From: an uncultured Alphaproteobacteria bacterium
Lineage (GTDB): Bacteria > Pseudomonadota > Alphaproteobacteria > Rhizobiales > Beijerinckiaceae
Assembly (NCBI GenBank): GCA_937903315.1
Contig: CALCZO010000298.1
Coordinates: 1-6,305, forward strand
DNA length: 6,305 nt
Direction: 5' to 3'
A program made the translations under genes and the position numbers. A model generated the notes under the pieces. It did not search any database and was not told where the DNA came from. It saw nothing but the letters and a program-made list of their open reading frames with translations. Below, piece by piece: positions 1 through 5,626 of the stretch (position 1 is the stretch's first letter; each line of letters begins with the position of its first letter).

Positions 1-224
1 CCGCCGGTGATGAGGAAGAACAGCAATGTCGCGATGCCCGAAAACAGGATCGCGACATTGGGATCGAACCCCATCAGGATCGGTGCCAGCACCGTCGCGC
101 CAAACATCGCCACGACATGCTGCAACCCGGCAATGATCGTCTGCCCGGTCGGCAGCGCCTCGTCCGGCATCACCGCGCCGGATGTCGCCGCGCGCCACTT
201 TGGAAAATACCCCTCAGCCATCAT
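1..224 (-). CDS. Uracil/xanthine permease (nucleobase:cation symporter-2), N-terminal part
   Basis: N-terminal 74 codons of a gene that leaves the window on the left. Reading the minus strand from 224, the protein starts MMAEGYFPKWRAA, a cytoplasmic tail of about 30 residues. Two hydrophobic segments follow, at about residues 30-50 and 57-73. The first holds the Gln35-His36 pair and the stretch LQHVVAMFGATVLAP, the signature of the UraA/RutG branch of the nucleobase:cation symporter-2 family. Members are inner-membrane proton or sodium symporters for uracil, xanthine or related bases. The likely substrate is uracil, but the part that decides specificity lies outside the window. The start is supported by AGGGGG a few bases upstream; the second ATG at 221 is an alternative. 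It is divergent from the truncated hemoglobin gene. No rut or purine-degradation gene is visible on this side, so pathway context is missing. Family assignment is confident; substrate is inference. Confidence 0.88.
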   Translation of the reverse strand, partial: MMAEGYFPKWRAATSGAVMPDEALPTGQTIIAGLQHVVAMFGATVLAPILMGFDPNVAILFSGIATLLFFLITG

Positions 225-437
225 GGCCCCCTGTCCCTGTCTGGATCTTGGACTTTTGTCTGACTGTGCCCGGCCTTGCGCAAGACCATCGGGACGCCGT
301 CCACCGGATTCTCTTGCGGAAACGTGCTATCGGGTCGCGGCGCTGCGCCGTCTTGGCGCGGTTGCGGCGCAATGCCGTCTTGCCATGGCCTTGGTTATCG
401 GGTTGATCCCGAGCCATCAGCAGAAGTGAGACGGTCG
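225..437. promoter_or_regulatory. Divergent spacer between permease and truncated hemoglobin
   Basis: This 213-base spacer must hold the start signals of both flanking genes, but I find no clear -35/-10 pair for either. It does contain structure: a perfect 10-base palindrome CTTGCGCAAG at 275-284; a 9-base direct repeat GCCGTCTTG at 347-355 and 374-382; and a small inverted repeat TCGGG(398-402)/CCCGA(408-412) with a 5-base loop, 25 bases before the hemoglobin start. None matches a full FNR/NNR box (TTGAT-N4-ATCAA). Short ORFs crossing the spacer have no family resemblance and were not called. Confidence 0.45.
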
Positions 438-908
438 ATGACCCCTGAAGAACATGCCGCACGCCGCGCCGAAATCACCGCCCGCCTCAGGCGCGAGACC
501 GGCATCGATGACGCGATGATCGAAACTCTGGTGCACCGGTTCTATGACCGTGTGCGGGCCGATGCGGTTCTCGGGCCGGTCTTCGCCGAGAAGATCACCG
601 ACTGGGCGCCGCATCTCAAACAGATGGTGGCCTTCTGGTCATCGGTGACCCTGCTGACCGGGGTCTATCACGGCCGGCCAATGCAGAAACACGCCACGCT
701 GCCGGTCGATGCAGTGCATTTTGACCGCTGGCTGGCGCTGTTCCGTCAGACCGCGGCGGATATCTGTCCGCCGGTTGCCGCCCGCCACTTCATCGAGCGG
801 GCCGAGCAGATTGCCGCAAGCCTCGAAGCCGGCGTCGCGACCGTGGCCGGAACGCCGGTTGCGCCCGGCGAACGCTATCACAATCGCGCCCTCAGCGGCG
901 AGGCGTGA
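438..908 (+). CDS. Class III (P-type) truncated hemoglobin
   Basis: A 156-residue heme protein of the 2-on-2 globin fold, group III. The diagnostic residues are in order: Phe35-Tyr36 (B9-B10, distal Tyr), His59 in DWAPHLKQM (E7, distal), the FWSS helix at 66-69, proximal heme-ligand His85 in MQKHATLP (F8), and Trp98 in HFDRWLALF (G8). This is the set seen in Campylobacter jejuni Ctb, which is linked to oxygen and nitric-oxide handling. The cellular role of most group III members, including this one, is unknown. It should be cytoplasmic, as no signal peptide is present. At 156 residues it is a little longer than Ctb because of an N-terminal pre-helix and a C-terminal tail after about residue 137. 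I chose the ATG at 438 because the globin begins shortly after it; the upstream in-frame reading to 276 looks like noise. The ribosome binding site is weak (AAGTGAG at 424-430). The last 17 bases overlap the convergent lipoprotein gene. Confidence 0.93.
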   Translation: MTPEEHAARRAEITARLRRETGIDDAMIETLVHRFYDRVRADAVLGPVFAEKITDWAPHLKQMVAFWSSVTLLTGVYHGRPMQKHATLPVDAVHFDRWLALFRQTAADICPPVAARHFIERAEQIAASLEAGVATVAGTPVAPGERYHNRALSGEA

Positions 909-1242
909 CACGGCAGGCGCCGCCGGGCCGCTGCGTTTCCCCGGCAATGAACGCCTTTGCCTCGTCCTGCGGCATCGGACCGGCGACGATGCTGTAGATC
1001 GCCGGGAACACCGCATCGGCGGCGACAAGCCGGCAGGTATGCGGCGGATTCAGCGCCCTGATCACCAGCATCGGTTCTTCCGCCAGCCTGACCTCGATCG
1101 GGCCGTGGAACGTCGTCGCCTCGATCGTGCAGGCTGACAGACCCATTGCCAGCACCCCCGCACCCGCAAGGCGGGCGACCGGGCCAGAAGCGGCTTGGAA
1201 CCTGTCTCCGGGACGGCTACGACAAGTAGAGTTGGGACACAT
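892..1242 (-). CDS. Small predicted lipoprotein of unknown function
   Basis: I do not recognise a family. From ATG 1242 the protein is 116 residues. A hydrophobic stretch (Leu25 to Ala37) ends in the lipobox LSAC with Cys38 as the lipidation residue, so the mature part would be about 79 residues anchored in a membrane. The mature region has two more cysteines, Cys70 (HTCRL) and Cys110 (GACRV), which could form one disulfide in the periplasm, and a segment PQDEAKAFI near residue 91. The N-terminal region before the hydrophobic core is unusually long (24 residues) and has two extra cysteines, so the start is uncertain. No in-frame alternative lies between 1242 and the signal core; ATG 1287 is a longer option. 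GGAG at 1256-1253 sits 10 bases from ATG 1242. The 3' end overlaps the hemoglobin gene by 17 bases, tail to tail, and the 5' end faces the hydrolase lipoprotein gene. Confidence 0.68.
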   Translation of the reverse strand: MCPNSTCRSRPGDRFQAASGPVARLAGAGVLAMGLSACTIEATTFHGPIEVRLAEEPMLVIRALNPPHTCRLVAADAVFPAIYSIVAGPMPQDEAKAFIAGETQRPGGACRVTPRR

Positions 1243-1327
1243 GATCGGTAGGCTCCGGTCGACAGGCACAATGGCGATGGGAAACATGACCGTGATGGCG
1301 GAACGATGGCAACGGCAACTCGTGCCG
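1243..1327. promoter_or_regulatory. Short divergent region between two lipoprotein genes
   Basis: This 85-base stretch must carry start signals for both the small lipoprotein (minus) and the DUF900 hydrolase (plus). It becomes shorter or turns into a 5' overlap if either gene uses an upstream ATG (1287 on the minus strand; 1271, 1286 or 1295 on the plus strand). I see no convincing -35/-10 pair on either strand. GGAG at 1253-1256 (minus strand) is a plausible ribosome binding site for the small lipoprotein. Confidence 0.35.
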
Positions 1328-2443
1328 ATGACACGGCAGGTCCTGCTGTCCGGCGCGCTGCTGCTGCTCGCCGGATGCGGCCATCCGACCTCGCAGGCCA
1401 TGCTGAACCCGGTGCCTCAGGCCGATCCCGCTGCACGGACCGTGTCTCTGCTGGTGGCGACCCCCCGCGGCCTCGACAGGGCCACCACAACCTTCACCAG
1501 CGACCGCGCCGACGTCCTGACGTTCAACCGGCTCCGTGTTGCGATCCCCTCATCCCATAAACCCGGCACCATCGAATGGCCGAATGGCCCGTCTGATCCG
1601 AGCGGCAGGAGCTTCGCGACGCTTGAGAACGACCTGATTGCCGCCTCGGCGATGAACCGGTCGCTCGATGCGATGGTCCCGCCCTCGGGCGACGTGCTGC
1701 TTTTTGTCCATGGCTTCAACACGGCTTACGAAGAAGGGGTCTATCGCCTCGCCCAGCTGGCGAACGATACCGATGTGAAAAGCCTTCCGATCCTGTTTTC
1801 GTGGCCGTCGCGGGGTGATCTGACCGATTACCTGACCGATCGGGAAAGCACCCTTGCCTCCCGTCATCACCTGCGGCATCTGCTTGAAAGCCTCGCCCGC
1901 CACCCGCGCGTCAAACGCATCGATCTGATGGCCCATTCAATGGGGACGATGCTGGCGATGGAAACGCTCGTTCACCTGAAACTGGCCGGCAACGCCGAGT
2001 TGAACAACAGGCTGAACACGGTTGTTCTGGCAGCGCCGGATATCGATGTCGACGTGTTCCGCGCACAGTTTGGCATCATCGGACGCCGTCCGCGACCGAC
2101 GATTGTCATGGTTTCGCGCGACGACAGGGCGCTGGCCCTGTCCCGCCGGCTGGCAGGCAATGTCGTCCGTGTCGGCGCGGCCTCGGTCAGGTCGCAGAAA
2201 ACCATTGAGTTCGCCGAGACGATGGGCCTGACGGTGATCGACCTGACCGACGTCAAGAGCGAGGACCGGAGCAACCACACGAAATTCGCCGCAGCCCCGG
2301 CCATTGTCCGCCAACTGGCCGGGCAGATGCACACCGACCTGCACCACAAGCAGGGCAGTGCCGTCGGAACGTTCATTGTCGATACGGCCGGTGAGATTCT
2401 GCACACCCCGTCGCGGCTGCTCAGCCACGTGACGGGGCGCTGA
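1328..2443 (+). CDS. DUF900-type alpha/beta hydrolase, predicted lipoprotein
   Basis: A 371-residue protein from ATG 1328. Residues 1-17 form a compact lipoprotein signal peptide: MTRQ, hydrophobic LLSGALLLLA, then lipobox LAGC with Cys17. The catalytic domain matches the DUF900 alpha/beta hydrolase family: LLFVHGFNT at 124-132 (oxyanion region), LFSWPSRG at 156-163, the elbow AHSMG with nucleophile Ser204, LAAPDIDVDVF at 234-244, SRDDRALALS at 263-272 with a likely acid Asp265 or Asp266, and His317 in SNHTKF as the probable third member of the triad. The substrate of this family is unknown; an esterase, lipase or peptidase acting in the periplasm is inference. The start was chosen for the normal-length signal peptide, but 1328 lacks a good ribosome binding site. 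In-frame ATGs at 1271, 1286 and 1295 are alternatives, with GGGA at about 1280 upstream of the last two. It is divergent from the small lipoprotein gene, and its end overlaps murI by 23 bases. Confidence 0.88.
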   Translation: MTRQVLLSGALLLLAGCGHPTSQAMLNPVPQADPAARTVSLLVATPRGLDRATTTFTSDRADVLTFNRLRVAIPSSHKPGTIEWPNGPSDPSGRSFATLENDLIAASAMNRSLDAMVPPSGDVLLFVHGFNTAYEEGVYRLAQLANDTDVKSLPILFSWPSRGDLTDYLTDRESTLASRHHLRHLLESLARHPRVKRIDLMAHSMGTMLAMETLVHLKLAGNAELNNRLNTVVLAAPDIDVDVFRAQFGIIGRRPRPTIVMVSRDDRALALSRRLAGNVVRVGAASVRSQKTIEFAETMGLTVIDLTDVKSEDRSNHTKFAAAPAIVRQLAGQMHTDLHHKQGSAVGTFIVDTAGEILHTPSRLLSHVTGR

Positions 2444-3227
2444 CGGGCAGCGCCGCCGTCGACAGTCCGCGCGCGGCAAGCGCGGCAGCCAGCGCAGGGG
2501 ATGGGGCGCGGCCAGAACTGAACAGCGCTGTGCCGCCACCGGTCTGCGCCCCGTCGACGGCAGGTCCGGCAAGCTGCACGACACGGCGGGCGATCGCCGG
2601 GCCGGGGTCGATCATGGTCACCGGCCAGGGCGCGAGCGCCGTCAGTCGATCCATCAGCAGTGGATAATGCGTGCAGGCCAGCACGACGAAATCGGTCCGC
2701 CGTCCGTCGCTCTCGACAAACGCCGGCGCGATCTCAGCCAGGATGTCGGCATCCGCCGGTTGCTCGCCATGCAAGGCCGCTTCGGCCAGCGTTGCCAGAT
2801 GACGGCAGCCGACCAGCGTGACCACGCATTCGCCGGCATAGCGGGCGACGAGGTCGTGGGTATAGTCGCGCCGCACCGTGCCCGGCGTCGCCAGCACGGA
2901 GATCAGGCGGCTCTGCGAGCGTTCGGCTGCCGGCTTGATCGCCGGGACCGTCCCGACCACCGGCTGTGTCAACCGCGCCCTGAGATGCGGCAGAACCAGC
3001 GTCGAGGCGGTATTGCAGGCAATGACCACGATATCGGGCGCGAACTGCGCGGCAACCGGCAGTACGACGTCGAGCACGCGGGCCACCAGCACGTCCTCAT
3101 CGAGCCCGCCGTAAGGAAACACCGCGTCATCGGCAAGATACAGGATCTCGGCATCCGGACGCGCGGCACGCACGGGGTCGTGCACCGTCAACCCGCCAAG
3201 ACCGGAATCGAAGATCAGAATGCGCAT
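2421..3227 (-). CDS. murI: Glutamate racemase
   Basis: MurI interconverts L- and D-glutamate in the cytoplasm, supplying D-Glu for peptidoglycan. From ATG 3227 the protein is 268 residues, a normal family length. Visible landmarks are FDSGLGGLTV at 6-15 (Asp7 and Ser8 of the active site), FPYG at 37-40, ACNTAS with catalytic Cys71, and ACTHYPLL with catalytic Cys185 followed by His187. The two cysteines are the acid/base pair of the cofactor-independent racemases, so the enzyme looks intact. One variation is DDAVFPYG, where many members have DTARFPYG. The start follows directly from the first beta strand (MRILIF) and AGAGG lies only 2 bases upstream; a TTG at 3245 would add six residues without a better site. 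It is the last gene of the minus-strand run, 51 bases after the amine oxidase, and converges on the hydrolase gene with a 23-base overlap. Confidence 0.95.
   Translation of the reverse strand: MRILIFDSGLGGLTVHDPVRAARPDAEILYLADDAVFPYGGLDEDVLVARVLDVVLPVAAQFAPDIVVIACNTASTLVLPHLRARLTQPVVGTVPAIKPAAERSQSRLISVLATPGTVRRDYTHDLVARYAGECVVTLVGCRHLATLAEAALHGEQPADADILAEIAPAFVESDGRRTDFVVLACTHYPLLMDRLTALAPWPVTMIDPGPAIARRVVQLAGPAVDGAQTGGGTALFSSGRAPSPALAAALAARGLSTAALPVSAPSRG
2431..2460. terminator. Possible bidirectional terminator hairpin
   Basis: GACGG (2431-2435) plus GGCGCTG (2436-2442) pairs with CAGCGCC (2448-2454) plus CCGTC (2456-2460). That is a 12-base-pair stem with one bulged G at 2455 and a 5-base loop. 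It sits where the hydrolase (stop 2441-2443) and murI (stop 2421-2423) converge, the expected place for a shared terminator. There is no T-run on either side, so it is not a canonical intrinsic terminator; it may block read-through or protect 3' ends. Confidence 0.42.
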
Positions 3228-3278
3228 CGCCTCTGTCTGAAACAAAAATCGCAGCCAGCCGCAACCGCAATCGCGCGG

Positions 3279-4613
3279 TCAGCGCCGACCGGCCAGACGC
3301 GCGGCGATCATCGCGATGGCCTGCTCCCCGGTCTGGTGCGCCCCCGCAACCGTCATCGAGGCCCGCCCCGCCATCGCCTCGCCGGCAAACCACAGCCGGT
3401 CGCCGACCGGACGACGCAACGCGTCGCGCGCCCGCGCCTGGCCGGGCTTTGCATAGGAATAGCTGCCGTTTGCCATCGGATCGGCGGACCAGCCATACCG
3501 CACCCCGCCGCGGAACGCCTTGCCCGCCTCCGGCCCGACAATCCGCTGCAATCGGTCCAGCATGTGGCGGACAGCCTCGTCCTCGGGCAATCGGTTGATC
3601 TCGCGCGCATAGTCGGCGCCATACCACGCCACCACGACATCGGTATCGAACGGCCACATCTCGAAGCTCATGCCCGGATGGCGCCCGGCGTTCTCGACCA
3701 GATGCATCTCCGGCGTGGCACCGAGGCGAGTGCCGGCGAACGACAGGATCATCTTTGAGAGCGCGCCCATCGCCAGTCCGTCGAGCGCCGTCAGCATCTC
3801 GCGCGGCAGCGAGGGCGTAAAGCGCACGCCTTCCGCCTTCAGCACGCCGACCGGGAGCGTCACTACGGCTTTGCGTGCGCGGATGGTGCCGGCTGATGTT
3901 GTGACCGCAACGCCCTGCCCGCTCCAGTCGATGGCTGTTGCCGTAACACCAAGGCGGACGGGAACCCCCTCACCGTAACGGCCGACCAGCGTGCCATATC
4001 CCTCGCGGATGATGAGATTGCCGCCGTCATACAGCCGGGCATAGTCGGCCACCGAAACGCGCTCCGGCTCCTCGCCCACTGCGCCGCGCGTCATCGCATA
4101 GGCCGCATGGCGCGTGGCCGCATCAGCCCCGTCGACCAGAGCGGCGAACGATCTGTCATGGTCGAAATCGACCGTTTCGGCCAGTTCCCACATCCGGTTG
4201 CGGCCCTGCCGCCGCCCCAGTTCGACATCATCCGGCTCCGGCACACCGTCAATCGTGGCGCGATAGCCACCCCGTCGCCAGTTGCCCACCTCGGTGGCGA
4301 TCCCGAGTTCGGCAGCGATCATGGTCCACGGATTTTTTTCGGCAAAATGGATGAAGGTCGCCCCGCCGTCGACGGGCACGCCGAAACGCCGGTCCGTCAC
4401 CGTGCGTCCGCCAATCCGGTTGCGCGCCTCGATAACGGTAAAGGTCAGCCCGGCCTTCTGTGCCGCCCGCGCCGCAGCCAGCCCGGCGGCCCCGGCGCCA
4501 ATGATCACGACATCGATATCCGAAGTCTGGCTCATCACGCCTCCGGCAAACAGGATGAACGGAGCCGCGCACAGACTGCGGCGGGAAAGAACGGAGGGAC
4601 AACGCGCTGACAT
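3279..4613 (-). CDS. FAD-dependent amine oxidase with Tat-like N-terminus
   Basis: A 444-residue member of the flavin amine oxidase (MAO/polyamine oxidase) family. These enzymes oxidise amines with oxygen, giving imine/aldehyde and H2O2. The FAD-binding fold begins with VVIIGAGAAG (Gly39, Gly41, Gly44), Glu62 for the ribose, and RIGGRT at 66-71. GGATFIH (83-89) matches the usual GASWIH element. Lys287 in GALSKMIL fits the conserved active-site lysine. WSADPMANGSYSY at 375-387 and FAGE at 409-412 are typical C-terminal motifs. There is no cysteine at the covalent-flavin position, so FAD is probably non-covalent. The substrate is not evident. Residues 1-26 hold S-R-R-S-L (10-14) followed by a hydrophobic stretch, a plausible Tat signal, but with no clear AxA cleavage site. 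ATG 4613 has AGGTG 4 bases upstream; ATG 4535 (Met27) has GGAGG 4 bases upstream. It lies 50 bases after trmJ and 51 before murI. Confidence 0.92.
   Translation of the reverse strand: MSARCPSVLSRRSLCAAPFILFAGGVMSQTSDIDVVIIGAGAAGLAAARAAQKAGLTFTVIEARNRIGGRTVTDRRFGVPVDGGATFIHFAEKNPWTMIAAELGIATEVGNWRRGGYRATIDGVPEPDDVELGRRQGRNRMWELAETVDFDHDRSFAALVDGADAATRHAAYAMTRGAVGEEPERVSVADYARLYDGGNLIIREGYGTLVGRYGEGVPVRLGVTATAIDWSGQGVAVTTSAGTIRARKAVVTLPVGVLKAEGVRFTPSLPREMLTALDGLAMGALSKMILSFAGTRLGATPEMHLVENAGRHPGMSFEMWPFDTDVVVAWYGADYAREINRLPEDEAVRHMLDRLQRIVGPEAGKAFRGGVRYGWSADPMANGSYSYAKPGQARARDALRRPVGDRLWFAGEAMAGRASMTVAGAHQTGEQAIAMIAARLAGRR
4540..4544 (-). promoter_or_regulatory. Internal ribosome binding site for a shorter amine oxidase
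   Basis: On the minus strand GGAGG lies 4 bases before ATG 4535, which would start the protein at Met27 (MSQTSDIDVVIIGAG), just before the FAD-binding fold. It is a stronger Shine-Dalgarno match than the one at 4613. It either marks the only true start, making the Tat-like stretch an artefact, or allows a second, cytoplasmic form. Confidence 0.5.
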
Positions 4614-4617
4614 CAAA

Positions 4618-4622
4618 CACCT
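4618..4622 (-). promoter_or_regulatory. Ribosome binding site for the long amine oxidase
   Basis: On the minus strand AGGTG lies 4 bases before ATG 4613. This supports translation of the form that carries the SRRSL Tat-like N-terminus. The TTG directly upstream at 4616 is a less likely start. Confidence 0.5.
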
Positions 4623-4663
4623 GTGAATCGGTCAGGCCAATCTAGGCGCATCAGCGACCGGTT

Positions 4664-5467
4664 TCAGCCTTGATCACCCGATTGTGTTGCATCTGCGTCA
4701 TTCTGTGGCGTCCGGGCGGCGCTGCCGCCGCGGATCAGCGCAAGGATCGCGCCGCGCAGGGTCCGGATGTCCTGCTCGGTCGGTGCCATCCGGTGCACGA
4801 TGTTGCGGAAATTGCGCACCATCACCGCCCGCCGGGCTGGCGGATGAAAGAACCGCACGCGGTCAAGCTCGCCTTCGACAAAACGGAAGAACGAGAACAG
4901 CGTTGCGCGCTGCGCCGGCCCCGAATGGTTCGGCAGGGAAAACGGTACGGCCTGGCCCGCAGCGCGGCTCCATTCGTACGCCATCAGCAGGACGGCCTGC
5001 GCCAGATTGAGCGATGCAAAGGCAGGATCGACCGGAAAGGTCACCACCGCATTGCAGAGCGAAATCTCATCGTTCTCAAGCCCGGTCCGCTCCGGCCCGA
5101 ACACCACACCGCACGCCCCGCCCGCAGCGCCGTACGCCGCCACGTCCGCCATCGCCGCATCAGGTGCCAGCACCGGCTTGGCCTGCCCGCGCTCGCGCGC
5201 CGTCGTGGCATAGAGCGCGACCAGATCTGCCGCCGCCGCCTCGAGGGTTGCAAAAACCCGCGCCCGCTCAAGAATAGGCGCGGCCCCGACCGCGGCCTGC
5301 ACCGCCCCCTTGGCCCCTTCGCCGCGCAAGTCCCACCCCTCGCGCGGCGCGACCAGCCTGAGGTCGCTTAGCCCGAAATTGGCCATGGCGCGGGCTGCCA
5401 TGCCGACGTTCTCGGCCATTTGCGGCCGCACGAGAATGACGACGGGGACAAGGCGGGCTTCGATCAT
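4664..5467 (-). CDS. trmJ: tRNA (cytidine/uridine-2'-O-)-methyltransferase TrmJ
   Basis: A 267-residue SPOUT-class (TrmH family, group 1) enzyme. E. coli TrmJ uses SAM to methylate the ribose of nucleotide 32 in the anticodon loop of certain tRNAs; the same job is inferred here. The three SPOUT motifs are present: ENVGMAARAMANFG at 19-32 with Asn20 and the catalytic-type Arg26; VVFGPERTGLENDEI at 121-135; and SLNLAQAVLLMAYE at 152-165, which forms the knotted SAM site. The C-terminal EQDIRTLRGAILAL resembles the matching part of E. coli TrmJ, favouring TrmJ over TrmH or TrmL. I chose ATG 5467 because it begins right before the first strand and has AGAGG 6 bases upstream; GTG 5491 is the alternative. 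It is the first gene of the minus-strand run with the amine oxidase and murI, and is divergent from icd. Confidence 0.92.
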   Translation of the reverse strand: MIEARLVPVVILVRPQMAENVGMAARAMANFGLSDLRLVAPREGWDLRGEGAKGAVQAAVGAAPILERARVFATLEAAAADLVALYATTARERGQAKPVLAPDAAMADVAAYGAAGGACGVVFGPERTGLENDEISLCNAVVTFPVDPAFASLNLAQAVLLMAYEWSRAAGQAVPFSLPNHSGPAQRATLFSFFRFVEGELDRVRFFHPPARRAVMVRNFRNIVHRMAPTEQDIRTLRGAILALIRGGSAARTPQNDADATQSGDQG

Positions 5468-5544
5468 GGCTGTCCTCTGCCCCGATGCCACGCCGAAGTC
5501 GAGTCCCGGCCGGAATTTGCCGCAGTCTCAAACCTTTGCCGTGC

Positions 5545-5573
5545 TTCCCGCCTCGCTCATGCAGTGCTATAGC
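5545..5573 (+). promoter_or_regulatory. Candidate icd promoter
   Basis: TTCCCGC (5545-5551), a 14-base spacer, then GCTATAGC (5566-5573). This resembles the Caulobacter housekeeping-sigma consensus TTGaCGS-N10-14-GCTANAWC (about 5 of 7 and 7 of 8 positions). It would give a leader of roughly 45-50 bases before the icd ATG. It lies in the 159-base divergent spacer (5468-5626) between trmJ and icd. I see no equally good site for trmJ on the minus strand. Confidence 0.45.
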
Positions 5574-5574
5574 A
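5565..5574. repeat. Perfect 10-base palindrome TGCTATAGCA
   Basis: TGCTATAGCA is its own reverse complement and covers the candidate -10 of icd. Because it is symmetric, it could serve as a -10 on either strand or as the half-site of a bound dimer. The flanks do not extend the symmetry. At this length chance occurrence is quite possible. Confidence 0.5.
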
Positions 5575-5626
5575 TGCCCGACAATCGCTCGAAGGCGCGC
5601 GGTGCTGCTCTGGTGACGAGGAAATC

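Noticed and set aside
225..330. TTGCGC with a 17-base spacer to GACAAA on the minus strand as the permease promoter
   Set aside because: The -10 matches only about half of the consensus and the -35 lies in the CTTGCGCAAG palindrome; too weak to annotate.
276..437. In-frame N-terminal extension of the hemoglobin
   Set aside because: The extra residues do not resemble globin or a signal peptide, and they run through the divergent promoter space; the globin needs only the ATG at 438.
893..933. Inverted repeat CAGCGGC/GCCGCTG as a terminator between hemoglobin and the small lipoprotein
   Set aside because: The arms are 27 bases apart with poor pairing inside and no T-run, so it is not better than expected by chance at this GC content.
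1937..2584. Minus-strand frame of 215 codons opposite the end of the hydrolase
   Set aside because: It overlaps both the hydrolase and murI, has Arg/Pro-rich low-complexity composition and no recognisable motif.
3228..3278. T-rich tract (on the minus strand) before murI as a terminator of the amine oxidase transcript
   Set aside because: A short U-run is present but I find no stable hairpin directly before it, so read-through into murI is more likely.
2667..3758. Long plus-strand reading frame of 363 codons antisense to murI and the amine oxidase
   Set aside because: It lies opposite two clearly recognised enzymes, has a composition rich in Arg, His, Gln and Pro typical of an antisense frame in GC-rich DNA, and shows no domain motif.
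4670..5371. Plus-strand frame of 233 codons opposite trmJ
   Set aside because: The minus-strand frame has all three SPOUT motifs; this one is an Arg/His-rich shadow.
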